Shown here piece after piece: positions 47,967-59,363 of a stretch of 64,000 nt of DNA (positions are counted from its first letter, which is position 1; each line of letters begins with the position of its first letter). A program made the position numbers and the translations under genes. Source of the DNA: Budorcas taxicolor (Eukaryota; Chordata; Mammalia; Artiodactyla; Bovidae); the NCBI RefSeq assembly GCF_023091745.1, contig NC_068920.1:147217622-147281621 (forward strand), in the 5' to 3' direction. The notes beneath the pieces were generated by a model that did not search any database, was not told where the DNA came from, and saw nothing but the letters and a program-made list of their open reading frames with translations.

Positions 47967-48099
47967 AAAAGCTTGATTCTTTGCTCTCGGACTATGATAT
48001 CCTCTCCTTATCCAATATCCAGCAGCATTCTGTGAGAAAGAGGGAGCTGCAGGCCTCGACACACTTAGAAACACTACTGACTTTTTCAGCCTTGAAAAG
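47967..48099 (+). CDS. ADAM17: ADAM17 exon 2, prodomain
   Basis: The acceptor is TTTCAG before 47967 and the donor GTAATT at 48100. It encodes KLDSLLSDYDILSLSNIQQH through ETLLTFSALK and splits an Arg codon at the end. This is the start of the inhibitory prodomain. It is almost identical to the human protein as remembered, with a few conservative changes (REL, ASTHL). Confidence 0.97.
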
Positions 48100-48434
48100 G
48101 TAATTTGAAGTATTCATAAAATAATGTTGGGGCAGTGGGGTACTTGGTTTGGTAAAAGCGGAAAAATTGGGAGTGTCTAATTAAATCTTAGTTACATTGT
48201 AAAGATTTGTGATTAGTATAATTATAGTCTGTCAGGCTTCTTGTAATAATGTATTGCTTATTCTAAAATTCATACTAATGACTATTTTTTAAAAATTAAA
48301 TGTGTGTTCCAAAAGTGTTAATGATGGTTGTTTATTGTTGTTTAATGATGGTATAATTTATTTTTTGGAATTCTGACAAAGAATTTTAATTAATTCAGTG
48401 GTTGTAATACTTTTGTGCTGCTTTAGCATTGTCA

Positions 48435-48560
48435 GCCTTATACTGAGTACTGTCTTCATTTTATACATGAAGACAATGAGCTTTAGAGATAAAGGATTTA
48501 TTTAGCTCACAGTCTAGTGGTGAGCTGGGTCTACAATTCAGTGCTCTTTCCTCATTGAAT
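48435..48560 (+). mobile_element. MIR-like SINE fossil
   Basis: cttcattttatacatgaaga, ttagctcacagtctagtggt and gctgggtctacaattcagtg: MIR 3' half, in ADAM17 intron 2. Confidence 0.5.
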
Positions 48561-48816
48561 TGCTCTTATGTCATAGCATACATGGATAGATGTGTGGTCT
48601 ATTTGGTCATTAACTTTAATATCTCATGTTTTGCAGATGTAAATTTGTTAGATAATTACAGGCTTCTTTCCAAAGTCTTTTTAGAGAGTTTTATTCATAT
48701 CCAGAACATTAGGGGAATATAAATGGGCTGACTTTTTCTTTATATATGGGATAGGCCTTCTCCAACAAGTATTTTAAAATAATATATGTACCTAGCTTTA
48801 AAAAAATACTGCAGAG

Positions 48817-48942
48817 GGATGTCCCTGATAGTCCAGTGGTTAAGACTCCAGGCCTCCACTGCAGCGGGTGAGGGTTCAATCCCTGGTAGGGGAACTAAGA
48901 TCTCTTAGGGCTTGGGGCCCCCTCCCTAAAAAAGCAGACAGC
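48817..48942 (+). mobile_element. CHR-type SINE, forward
   Basis: gagggatgtccctgatagtc ... ggttcaatccctggtagggg ... aactaagatctcttagggct. It is in ADAM17 intron 2. Confidence 0.82.
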
Positions 48943-49261
48943 AAGTGTAAGAGGCTTTTACTTCTAATTCTGTTAGAATTAGAAGAAGCTTCCCAGGCCC
49001 AGCGAGTTTCCTTATAAACTTCCACAAGATTTAATGAGTATTTTTTGCATATAGATACATATACGTGTGGGTGATATAGAGAGCGAAGATTTACCTCATT
49101 TGTAACAGCTGCAGAAATATTCCTGTTTTTAGTACCCTGCAGATGGATGTAACAAACAGTGCTCCAGGGAATATCTTTTATAAATATACTTTGTCTAGGT
49201 GTCTGTTTAGGATACATTCCTGAAAGGTGAATTACTGTATTGGGTCAGGGGTATACATGTT

Positions 49262-49311
49262 ATAAATGCTTATTGATGTTGAATGTTCAATAAGCAATAA
49301 ATGCTTATTGA
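49262..49311. repeat. Direct plus inverted short repeat before ADAM17 exon 3
   Basis: ataaatgcttattga occurs at 49262-49276 and 49297-49311. Between them caataagca (49288-49296) is complementary to tgcttattg in both copies, so two alternative small hairpins are possible. Confidence 0.85.
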
Positions 49312-49366
49312 AGCTTCTCCTCCTAAAGGTTTATGTGCTTCAAGTTGAGATGCATTCTTTCTTTAG

Positions 49367-49497
49367 GCATTTTAAATTATACCTGACATCAACTACTGAA
49401 CGCTTTTCCAAAAATTTCAAAGTTGTGGTGGTAGATGGGAAAGATGAAAGGGAGTATCCCGTCAAATGGCAGGACTTCTTTAGCGGACATGTGGTTG
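49367..49497 (+). CDS. ADAM17: ADAM17 exon 3, prodomain
   Basis: The acceptor is CTTTAG and the donor GTGAGT at 49498. It encodes HFKLYLTSTTERFSKNFKVV through QDFFSGHVV and ends inside a Gly codon. It contains the prodomain beta-strands VVVVDGKDE and WQDFF. A 5'-truncated Bov-tA fragment begins about 30 bases after the donor. Confidence 0.97.
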
Positions 49498-49527
49498 GTG
49501 AGTAGGTGCTCATTTGTTTGCCCTCAT

Positions 49528-49606
49528 GTATGGACAGAGGAGCCTGGCGGGCTACAGTCCGTGGGGTCACAAGGAGTTGGACATGACTGAGTGACTAACA
49601 CTGCTA
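49528..49606 (+). mobile_element. Bov-A type SINE 3' fragment next to ADAM17 exon 3
   Basis: tatggacagaggagcctggc ... gtggggtcacaaggagttgg ... catgactgagtgactaacac. Only the last 80 bases of the element, starting about 30 bases after the exon 3 donor. Confidence 0.85.
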
Positions 49607-49821
49607 CCACTACTGGGAGGTTGGGTATCCAGATTAAACCAGAGTTGTATTTTCTTTTTTGAGGGGAGGAGAATGGGGTGGCAAAGAAGTTCTATTGTTT
49701 GTCTCTTTTATTTGAGCTTTGTAAGTCTGAAAGCAGAAGCATGCAAACAGGAGGAAATGGGTATTATCCAGCATGTCATTACTGATTGGGTATGTTAATT
49801 GTACAATAGAGTTTGCTCTTA

Positions 49822-50106
49822 CTGCTACTGCTGCTGCTGCTAAGTTGCTTTAGTCGTGTCCGACTCTGTGCGACCCCATAGATGGCAGCCCACCAGGCTC
49901 CCCCGTCCCTGGGATTCTCCAGGCAAGAGTACTGGAGTGGGTTGCCATTTCCTTCTCCAGTGCATGAAAGTGAAAAGTGAAGTCGCTCAGTCGCTCAGTC
50001 GTGTCCAACTTTGCGACCCCACGGACTGCAGCCTACCAGGCTCCTCCATCCATGGGATTTTCCAGGCAAGAGTACTGGACTGGGTTGCCGTTGCCTTCTC
50101 CGAGAG
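49822..50106 (-). mobile_element. Bov-A2 dimeric SINE, reverse, relatively young
   Basis: Two Bov-A units in tandem, starting with a (ctg)n stretch and joined by a gcatgaaagtgaaaagtgaa linker. A 9-bp duplication ttgctctta flanks it (49813-49821 and 50107-50115). Divergence is low by eye. Confidence 0.92.
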
Positions 50107-50666
50107 TTGCTCTTAAGTCATATGAATTTAACCTCCTTTTGTCTCCAGGGAAGGACTGTAGACTTCCCTTATGAGATTGTAAGCAAGGAAGATGGGATCA
50201 TAGATCAATTATTTTACCTTCTATCATGTATTTATTTAATATATTAAATAAGCAATTGCAGTTTACTTCTGGAAATTTTTCTGCAATAAGAAAAAAATGG
50301 CCCTAAAATACTCAAAAAGTATAGTTCCAGACCTGTATATTCTAGATCATGCTTCCTGCCTCATTCTTACCCCAGAGTAGGTAAAGTTATTCCAGAAGAA
50401 AATTTGTACTTTCTCTTTTGTTCTGTAACATACTCTAGATGATTCTCGTAAGAGACCTGAGGGAAAGAGGCCGGTTTTAGATGACTAGAGTTGAGATTCC
50501 TCCTCGGGAGTGAGAATACCCACCCACTTTCTGGGCCTGTGTTCCTTAGATCTCCATGGTGCCTGGGCGCATTCCACGCTGTAGAAGGGTGTGGTAGATT
50601 TTTATCAACAGTAGGGCATAGATTTTTGGACTTAAATTTTTTTTAATAATGGCTTTTTTTTTTAAG

Positions 50667-50755
50667 GTGAGCCTGACTCTAGGGTTCTAGCACACGTAGG
50701 AGATGATGATATTACAATAAGAATCAACACAGATGGGGCAGAATATAATGTAGAG
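50667..50755 (+). CDS. ADAM17: ADAM17 exon 4, prodomain
   Basis: The acceptor is T-rich and ends AAG rather than the commoner CAG/TAG. The donor is GTAAGT at 50756. The 89-bp exon encodes GEPDSRVLAHVGDDDITIRI through GAEYNVE. The reading frame is fixed by continuity with exon 3 (HVV-G-EPD) and exon 5 (NVE-PLWR). Confidence 0.96.
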
Positions 50756-51379
50756 GTAAGTCTGCATGTCAATTTTTTTTCAAGGAGCGTATGTCTCTTA
50801 TTTTTAGAAAGCCATTTCACAGTTGTTTTAGGGAGAAAAAGGTCTTTAATTATACTTCTTTTCTCCTTGTATTTAAGTTTTATTTTTTAAGACCAGAAAA
50901 ATAGATGAAAGACTTTTAAAAAGCATACCTAAGATACTGTCATAGGACACACTCTGTATTTTTGAGTACAACAATTGAGAGAAAGTCATATGTGGGATGG
51001 ATAATAGAAGAGGAAACTTTCTTTCCCTCCTCTTTTCTTTATTCTTTCTCTTATAATCTCCAAAAGGTAAAGCTTTTCAAAGATGAAAGGGAAATCTCTT
51101 TCATAGATGCTCTAGAAGTACATGGTCAATAAAAGGTGACAGTTCATAGTCTGAGAAGTTAAAAGACGAAGCTATAGGACCCTCAGGCTCTGACCACTCT
51201 TTCATTGAAACCGTAGCAGTCGAAACAAGCCCAGAGGAGCCACGTTTGTGTGAGACACATCACTGCATGTCAGATACTGGTCCAGAAAACAAACTGTTTG
51301 CTCCTGATTTGTGGGTTGAAGTGTTTTCTGTGTCTCTAGAGAATACTCTGGAACATGAACACATCTCTGAGGTTGCCAC

Positions 51380-51600
51380 AGAAGGGAAACAGCTGGAGAA
51401 TCCCACAGGGGAATTTTATGGGCCAGGCTTAGAAGTGGCCTGCGTCACTTCTGCCCACGTTCCAGAACTCTTGTCTCTGATCTGCCTACAGAAGAGACTG
51501 GAAAAGCTAACCTCCTGTGCTCAGAAAGATAAAACAGTAGGGGGAGTGTGCAGCATTGTTTCTGCCAAAATGCACGTTTGCTTATTTCCTTAAGATCATC
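51380..51600. repeat. Probable ancient repeat in ADAM17 intron 4
   Basis: cttagaagtggcctgcgtca and acttctgcccacgttccaga resemble a common old mammalian repeat. A 115-codon frame spans 51246-51593 but has no protein family I recognise, so I treat it as chance. Confidence 0.35.
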
Positions 51601-51643
51601 TTTTCTTAGTCCAAAAATGTGTGCATTTAGGACCCAAGTTGGT

Positions 51644-51870
51644 GATGGTGGTTAGTCACTTAGTTGTGTCTGACTCTTTTGACCCCCTGGACTGTAGCCT
51701 GCCAGGCTTCTCTGTCCATGAGATTTCTCAGGCAGGAATACTGGAGTGGGTTGCCATTTCCTTCTCCAGGGGATCTTCTGACCCAGGGCTTGAACCCATG
51801 TCTCCTGCATCACAGGTGGTCTCCTGAATTGCAGGAGGATTCTTTATCGCTGAGCCACCAGGGAAGCCCT
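51644..51870 (-). mobile_element. Bov-tA SINE, reverse
   Basis: ggtggttagtcacttagttg ... tggactgtagcctgccaggc ... gagccaccagggaagccct. A 20-base internal duplication near the head (cctgcatcacaggtggtctcc / cctgaattgcagg) is visible. Flanks gacccaagtt/gatccaagtt look like a diverged target duplication. Confidence 0.88.
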
Positions 51871-52089
51871 AAGATCCAAGTTAAATTTTCTCAGATTCCT
51901 CACTTTTCCAAATAATTCCCTTGGGACAGTTAGGAATTCTGTTTTCATTCATTCCTCTCTGTTTCACCAAGTACAAAAATGATCATAATTAACATTTTCC
52001 TGTGAAATGGTCACTTAAAAGTAAACTCATCAGGTTTGTTGAAGGACTTTAGCATAAGATTAGTAATTTTTAAATTGATCAAGTGGTTT

Positions 52090-52790
52090 ATTACTTACTT
52101 AGAAGTCCACTATCTGCTTCCCACCCCCAACTCTGCCAGCTCTAGGAAATCACTAATCTATTCTCTGTTTATATTTGTCTTTTTGTTTCTTTAGATTTGC
52201 TTGGTCAACTCATATAAATGGAATCACACAACATGTGATCTTTTGGTGTCTGGCTGTTTTCATGTAGAATGTTTTTGACATTCCTTCATGTTATAGCGTG
52301 TGTCAAGTACACCATTTCTTTTTATTGCCAAATAATATTCCATTGTTTGGATAGACCACATTTTGTTTATTGATGCATCAGTTGGGCATTTGCATTGTGT
52401 CTGCTGTTCGGCTGTTAGGACTAATCCTGCTGTGAACATTTTTGAACAGGTTTTTATGTGAGCGTATATTTTCATTGCTCTTGGGTATGTAATATACTAG
52501 GAATGGAATTGTTGGGTCATATGATAACTCCTTTTTTAACTTTTTATGAAACTTCTGCACGGTTTTCCATAGTGACCGCAGTTTACATCCTCAGCATTTT
52601 AGGTTTACTTCGTTCTGTATTTCATATTCCATTCTCACGAGCAGTAGATGAGGGTTTCTCCAAGAGTTTCTCCACCTCCTTGCCAATACTTGTTATATGT
52701 CTTTTTGATTACAGCTATCCTAGTGGATATGGTGTCCTTTGGGTTTTGATTTTCATTTCCATGATGGATATGGAGATACATAGATGCACA
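52090..52790 (-). mobile_element. L1 LINE 3' region, reverse
   Basis: Reversed old L1: cataaatggaatcacacaac-like text, ttgccaaataatattccatt, attgttgggtcatatgataa. It ends about 200 bases before ADAM17 exon 5. Confidence 0.78.
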
Positions 52791-52999
52791 GATACACAGA
52801 CACAGCATCTTTTTTTGTATGAGCTATCTAATTCTGATGAGACCAGTGTCCTTACAGAGAAGAACTTGGTCTTGACTAGGCAGTTTACTTAACCTGGAAA
52901 TGAATGTTACTGATATCTAAAAATAGGCAAAGGGTGTTATAAGAATTTAATAGGCAGTTTTATATTTTCCATCTCAGTTATATTTGTTTCCTGTTTTAG

Positions 53000-53168
53000 C
53001 CGCTTTGGAGACTAATTAATGATACTACAGACAAAAGAATGTTAGTTTATAAATCTGAAGATATCAAGAATGTTTCACGTTTACAGTCTCCAAAAGTGTG
53101 CGGTTATATAAAGGCGGATAATGAAGAGTTGCTTCCGAAAGGGCTGGTAGACAGCGAGCTGCCTGATG
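53000..53168 (+). CDS. ADAM17: ADAM17 exon 5, prodomain with cysteine switch
   Basis: The acceptor is TTTTAG and the donor GTAAGA at 53169. It encodes PLWRLINDTTDKRMLVYKSE and onward through LQSPKVCGYIKADNEELLPK to SELPD. Cys182 in PKVCGY is the candidate cysteine switch (human Cys184). An N-linked glycosylation sequon (NDT) and NVS are present. The exon ends with one base of the following Glu codon. Confidence 0.97.
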
Positions 53169-53659
53169 GTAAGACGAAAAACATACATTTCAAATAAAAA
53201 GCAAGCATAACAGCTGTCTTCAATAGGGGTGGTTGTTAGTTGATTTAAAAAAAAAGAACGTGATTATCAAATAATTATAGTATTAATTTTGGCTTGAAAA
53301 TAGTTTTGTTCAGGAGAGATCTGGTATGTTCAGGGTGGTATGGCTATAGACAGGAAACAATATTGTTCAGAAATTTCTTAAGTTATGTATATTTTTTGCC
53401 TGTAATAATTGAAAACGCTAGAAAAAAGATTGGGGAAAGGGGAAATTGAATAATCTGAGGAAAAACATTTTCATTAGCAGGTATTTAGAAATGACAGAAT
53501 AGTACGGTGAAAAAACAGTCTTCAGATACGTTTATAAGAAATCAGTTGGTAGCAAGAAAGGTATGTTTTGTTTAAAAGAAGATTAACAGCCCTTGGACAG
53601 ATGAATTTAGAGATGTTTTAAAGATCGTCTACCCATTTATTACTGTTTTATTTAAGGAT

Positions 53660-53798
53660 CAAGTTTTATTTTATTTTTAAATTTTTTCTGGCCATGCCAA
53701 GTGGCATGTGGGATCCTAATTCTCTGCCTGGGGATCAAACCTGCACCTCCTACATTGGAAGGGCGGAGTCTTAACCGCTGCGCTGCCAGGGAGGTAGC
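53660..53798 (-). mobile_element. CHR-type SINE, reverse
   Basis: ttctggccatgccaagtggc ... ggggatcaaacctgcacctc ... ttaaccgctgcgctgccagg. It is in ADAM17 intron 5. Confidence 0.85.
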
Positions 53799-53964
53799 CT
53801 CACTAATTTTTTAATGTTGGATTATCTGGATATTTTTACTGTTACGTTAGTTAATTTGTAGACGTCTTCTAGAAGAAAATGACACCTCCATAGTCGAGCA
53901 GTAGATAGGTGGTTATTTTATTCTGTGAAGTGTAAACACTTTTCCTTGTTTTTGGATTCTACAA

Positions 53965-54112
53965 TTTTTTTTTTAACTTTTTTATTATTCAATTTTTTTG
54001 GTGGTGCCACAAGGCATTCGGGATCTTAGTTCCTCAGCCAGGGTTTGATCCTGCGCCCCTTGCAGTGGCAGTGCAGTGTCTTAACCACTGGAATGCCAGG
54101 GAAGTCCCTTGA
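53965..54112 (-). mobile_element. CHR-type SINE, reverse
   Basis: ttggtggtgccacaaggcat ... gccagggtttgatcctgcgc ... cactggaatgccagggaagt. It ends about 190 bases before the exon 6 acceptor. Confidence 0.85.
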
Positions 54113-54302
54113 ATGTTACAGGTTGAAAATCTCATTCTTAATTTTCACTTTTCTGTCTCCAAATTTTTCTTGTTCAAGATATTGTTAAGGATACTGAGCT
54201 CAAATAATATTTGTTTCAAAAATATGCTAGATTTAAAAATTTGCTATAAAAAAACTTGTTTTGGTGAATTTTGATTTAATAGTGCATCCAAATTCATATT
54301 AG

Positions 54303-54436
54303 AGCTTGTTCATCGGGTGAAGAGACGAGCTGACCCCAATCCCTTGAAGAACACGTGTAAATTATTGGTGGTAGCAGATCATCGCTTTTACAAATACATG
54401 GGCAGAGGGGAAGAGAGTACTACTACCAACTACTTG
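54303..54436 (+). CDS. ADAM17: ADAM17 exon 6, furin site and start of catalytic domain
   Basis: The acceptor is ATTAG and the donor GTGAGT at 54437. It encodes ELVHRVKRRADPNPLKNTCK and onward to RGEESTTTNYL. RVKR (residues 209-212) is the proprotein-convertase cleavage site that releases the inhibitory prodomain. LLVVADHRFYKYMG is the first strand and helix of the reprolysin fold. Two CHR-type SINEs lie just upstream of the acceptor (53660-54112). Confidence 0.97.
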
Positions 54437-55349
54437 GTGAGTATTTGACACTGGAGGATGTAATGGGCAGAAACATTCCTGTAGGTGGGCAAGTGCCATT
54501 TAAGAGAAGACTGCTGTAATTTGAAATGTCATGAAATGAGATCTGTTTCAGATGCTTTGTGATTTCCTAGAATATTTGAGGTCTGTCACTGAGGTTCTTA
54601 ACATTATTTAAACAATAATGTGGTTTGATTATTGTTAGTTGTTAGATGCTATTTTCAAATTTTTGAAAACCATTTTACCTTTCAACTAGGCTTTTCTGCA
54701 CATCAGAATTTTTATGCATATTATGTTTAAGGAAAGTTCATAACGTAGACCTTCTGTCTTTATAGAACTGAACTCTGTGAAAACGTCACTGTTGAGATGA
54801 CAGTGGTTGCGTTGCTGGGACATATAGATGTATACTCCAGAGTGGGGCAAACAAGTATCTGTATGAACTTGTGTGTGTTGTTTTTGCTTATATGTGTCTA
54901 TCAGAGGGACTGGTCACTTGGTTTGTATCATGTAAAATATCTAATCGTTAGGCCGTAACTGGGTGGAATAAATGGAACTGTAGGGCAGAGATTTGAAGGC
55001 AAGATTACAGAACCACTGGTGCTGGATTTTTCAGCATTTACTATTGTCATTTTGAAAGTCAAGGGAATCATATTTCATTGACATTTTTTGTCAGTCTGAC
55101 CTCATTCCTCGTGATCGCTTGGCAGTGACTGAAGTGACGTTGAGGGAGTTAAAGAGAATGTGGCTATTCATTCTGCAGTGCGGCAGAGCCCAGCGCAGCA
55201 AAGCCGTCTTTCTCCCATACTGGTCCCATACCGTGCGTTTTCTGTGTCCTTCTTTCCCTTTCCCTCCATGTCAAGTAATTTTATTACGAGGGTAGTGGGA
55301 GTAGTGTGTGAAGTCACTATAGGTCTTGTTCCTAAGTAAGAAACTCTTT
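54437..55349. other. ADAM17 intron 6, 5' part
   Basis: Unassigned sequence. No repeat, RNA gene or extra exon is recognised. Confidence 0.5.
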
Positions 55350-55621
55350 CTTTTTTAAAATTAATTTGTTTATTGGCTGTGCTGGTCTTGGTTGCTGTGC
55401 GGGCTTTTCTCTAGTTGCAGCGAGTTACTCTCCTGTTGGGATGTTTGGGCTTCTCATTGCTGTGGCTTCTCTTGTCAGGGAGCATAGATTGAACAGTTGG
55501 GTGCTCAGGTGTAGGGCTCAGCTGCTCCACGGCATGTGGGATCTTCCTGGATCAGAGATTGAACCTGTGTCTCCTGCATTGGCAGGCAGATTCTTTTCCA
55601 CCAAGCTACCAGGGAAGCCCA
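55350..55621 (-). mobile_element. Long CHR-type SINE, reverse
   Basis: tttattggctgtgctggtct ... gggcttctcattgctgtggc ... ccaagctaccagggaagccc. Full-length type with the long body. Confidence 0.85.
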
Positions 55622-55744
55622 GGTATTCTTTCTTGAGAGGCTTCTTTTCTTAGTGTGGGTTTTGTATTAGGGCATCTTAGTTTACTTCTTTGTTCATTAC
55701 ACCAGGAATATGAATATAATGGAAGGTCTTGTCTTAGAAATTGC

Positions 55745-55962
55745 ATTTCTCTTTTTCTTTTGGCTGCTCTAGGTCTTTGTTGCTGAGTGTGGACTTTCTC
55801 TAGTTGCGACTTGCAGGCTCTAGAGCATGCGGGCTTCAATAATTGTGGCACACAGGCTTAGTTACTGTGCGGCATGTGGGATCTTCCAAGACCAGGGATT
55901 GAACCTGTGTCCCTTGCATTGGCAGGCAGGGTCCTAACCACTGGACCACATGGAATTCCCAA
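55745..55962 (-). mobile_element. CHR-type SINE, reverse
   Basis: ttggctgctctaggtctttg ... gcgacttgcaggctctagag ... ccactggaccacatggaatt. Same orientation as its neighbour at 55350-55621. Confidence 0.85.
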
Positions 55963-56750
55963 AAATTGCATTTCTTGGTCTTAGAGTTACCGTAAGCAAA
56001 GAACAATTTCTTAGACCTGTAACATGCTTCGCAGTTGCCAGAACAAACCTCATTTACCCAGTTTGAACAGTAAAATCTTCTCTTAAGGAAAAGATAGGTA
56101 ATGAGTATCTTGTCCTTACTGTAGTTTGAATCATATTTGGCTATTATACTGTCCCTCCTCCCTCAGTAATCTCTGTACTCTACCTCTCCCCCAGCCCCCA
56201 TCAGAGGACGGGAGCGAGGCGACATGCTGAGACCTCGTTCCTGTTTCTGCCTCGTGCTTGGGTGCTGAACTTTGCCTAGGGAGGGTTTGGGATAGTGTTG
56301 GTGGTATGTGCCACTGCTCCTTACTACTTTCTGAAGGGGTTTTTTTTTTTTCTTTTGAAGTATGTGGCAAGAGATAGAGTGAACAGATACTTCTTTGGGC
56401 TATTTTAGGTAAATTGACTATTAACTTTGATTTCCATAGTTGAGTGGCAGTTTTTGAAAAAACCCATTACTTAATATTTCCATTCTTTATGCAGTTGATT
56501 ACCTGAAATTGGGGGTTAATTGTGCAACTGCTTTATTCTGGTAACATTTTAAGTTTGAGGCTAGAAATACTTTCTTTGATAGAACAGTCAACATTAAGAG
56601 TAACATCCTAATGTCAGTTTTTTTACTTGGTGAAACTTACTACAGTGGTATTTAAATTGATTTTTTTTAAATCCCTGAAGAACTTATATTAGACTGCAAA
56701 GAATGGTAAAATATACATGTCTTTCTCTTTCTCTCTTTTTATACACACAG

Positions 56751-56840
56751 ATAGAGTTGATTGACAGAGTTGATGACATCTATCGAAACACTTCATGGGA
56801 CAATGCAGGTTTTAAAGGTTATGGAATACAGATAGAACAG
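56751..56840 (+). CDS. ADAM17: ADAM17 exon 7, catalytic domain
   Basis: The acceptor is CACACAG and the donor GTATTT at 56841. The 90-bp, phase-0 exon encodes IELIDRVDDIYRNTSWDNAG FKGYGIQIEQ, including the sequon NTS. It is identical to the human protein as remembered. Confidence 0.97.
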
Positions 56841-57639
56841 GTATTTTATCAAGGGATGTTTGTTATAATGTTCAAGTAAGTTGCGTGGTATAAATACTTG
56901 TCACTTGTATTAACAGCCCAGAAACTTATCTTCTACTTTAATCATGAATTAATATTCTGATATGACAGTGATTTTTATCTGATAAACTTAAGTGTTTTGA
57001 TACTATTTATAGATTATGAAATATTCTGTTCTTAGGCTTCTTTTAGGCAGGAAACCTTCTTATGCTACTAAGAGCTTTCCTTTTTTCTGCATTCATGGCC
57101 TTTTTTCTTCTGTGTTGCTTTACTTTTGATTATGCTTAATGTCTTTAGTTAGAATTCTAACACATTGTTGAAGCCTTAGAAAATTCATTCAAAAATGCTG
57201 TGTGTACATTTTCAAGGCATTTATACATATAGAACCATTAGATCTCTTTTCCTAAGAATCTTGAGTTCCTATCTGTTAATGGTGTCCATCACTGATGTAT
57301 TAATGTCATCCTAATTATATCACATAGTAAAAACTGTTCCAAATTGATAAGACTTGTTATTAGCAAGTATTCTGAAATTGGTTATTACTTTGGACAGACA
57401 TTTTGACATGTAAATTAAGGAAATTACCTCTTTTTTATCAGGTTGTGTGTACTAAAGTAGCCATATTACAGGTTCTGTAGTGTAGAATATAGAGAATAAA
57501 AAGAAAAAAGCTTTTGAAATCATGTATCATACTTTTAATAAATGTTACACTTTTATAGTACTTGTATAAAACTAAGAATTATTTTTCCCTTTTCCGTTTT
57601 CTTTTACTCTTTTGCATTTCCTTTTTAAAGTTTTTATTT

Positions 57640-57935
57640 GAATAGGTAATATATACACATGGTACAAAAGCCAGTGAAAAGTAAGTCTCCTCAGTTACCC
57701 GTTGTCAAACCAGTTCCTTTCCCCAGAGACATCCATGTCGCTAGTTTCATCCATATCTCTCCCCAGAGATATTTTGTGCATGTATAGCATGTGTTTGTCT
57801 ATGTGTGGTACGTTGTACTCTTTTGCACCTTGCTTTTTCATTTCATGAATATGTTGATGATTACCCCATTATGATACAATAAAGGTGTCTTACTTGTTTA
57901 AAGTAGCTGCAGCATATTTGAATTTTAGCAGACCA
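57640..57935 (-). mobile_element. Old L1 3' end fragment
   Basis: aggtaatatatacacatggt, ccagttcctttccccagaga, ttgcaccttgctttttcatt: common text of old L1 3' UTR in reverse. The family is not certain. Confidence 0.5.
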
Positions 57936-58707
57936 ATAAATAAAGCTGCTTTTTGCTTTAGGAATTTGGAACCCCTTTGAAAAAAACTTGATGTGGTAGG
58001 AGATTAAGATACCAGCTTCTTTAATGATGATAGGTGGGTTGGAGAATGTGGTTTAGATGTGCAGTCACAGTACTCCCACCTAGTTCATCCCAGAATGGAC
58101 CTTGATCACCCAGCACCAGAGCTTCAGAGCCCACCCCAGTGAATTTACCACTCGGAGGGGTAGCAGACTGCAGTATCCCCTCTGTAGGCAGGCAGATCTG
58201 GAAGAGATGCCAGAAACAGTGAGCTGAGCATGACTTTGTTCCTTTCTGCGTTAGCCTTTGGAGAGAAACCAACATTCCTTTTTTTTTTTTTTAAGTAGGA
58301 TTAATATGAATTTGTGCTATATGTATAAGGAAAAACTCCCCCCCCCTTTTTTTTTTAAACTTATATGTCTGTGGTGTGCAGAGCTGTACATCTCATTCTC
58401 ATCTCTGAATCACTGGAATAAATGATTTTAGGCTCACGGAGCCTAGGTTTTTATTTTTTCTAACTAAAGAAATAAAAAGGAGTACACTTATAAATTTATA
58501 AATCATTCTTTGACATATTTTTCATACCATTTTGCTTCTCAGTTTGTTTTTAATCATTGGACATTAGAACTGAAGAATTTTATGGAGTTTTGACTCTAAA
58601 ACTTTAAAGAATGGTCAGTGGTCTTTTTTAGTTGAAACAATGCAGTATTATTTTAGTCTTGTGAACTTTTCTAAAGTGTTCTAAGTATTTTATCTCTTTA
58701 AGTATAG

Positions 58708-58821
58708 ATTCGCATTCTCAAGTCTCCTCAAGCAGTGAAACCTGGTGAAAGGCACTTCAATATGGCAAAAAGTTACCCAAATGAAGAAAAAGATGCTTGG
58801 GATGTGAAGATGTTGCTAGAG
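58708..58821 (+). CDS. ADAM17: ADAM17 exon 8, catalytic domain
   Basis: The acceptor is AGTATAG and the donor GTAGGT at 58822. The 114-bp exon encodes IRILKSPQAVKPGERHFNMA and onward to DAWDVKMLLE, 38 codons in phase 0. A few conservative changes from human (QAV, ERHF) are seen. Confidence 0.97.
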
Positions 58822-59363
58822 GTAGGTCATGGAACCCCGAGTGTGATACTGTTTAACACCATTCTGTGATTTCTAAAAATATGGGTCGTATCTGTGTTAA
58901 TGAGGGGATGTCTTAGAGGTGGTGAGCACCAGGGTCAGCACACCCCAGCTGATCCAGTGGTGACCTCTTCCCCTGTCACTGAGCAGACAGCAAGGTGGAC
59001 AGAACTGAAAGTGAAAATTGCTAGAAAGCAATGCTTCTTAATGGTAAAATCGCTGCAAATCTAGTGAAGTAATGGGGCTTTAGGAAATGATACCCTCCTT
59101 ACTCTGAATAAATTTCTTAGACATGATTCTGTTAGTTCAGGTCTCTTTGAAGCTTATTAGTAGATCTCTGAGGTCAGTAATTACCAAATGGTATGAAAAT
59201 GTGTTAGATGGTAGAGGTGTAATGTGGAGATCTGAAAGTGCTCCAGGAAATGTTAAATTTGTGTATTTTTATTCTGGTAACTAAGGATGACGTAAATACT
59301 GTATGCCATATGGATTCTTGTCCTGACAAGATTTATCATTTCTGTTCCCGGGTTTCTATCTAT

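Noticed and set aside
51246..51593. 115-codon frame in ADAM17 intron 4
   Set aside because: Its 3' half resembles an old mammalian repeat, and no protein family is recognised.
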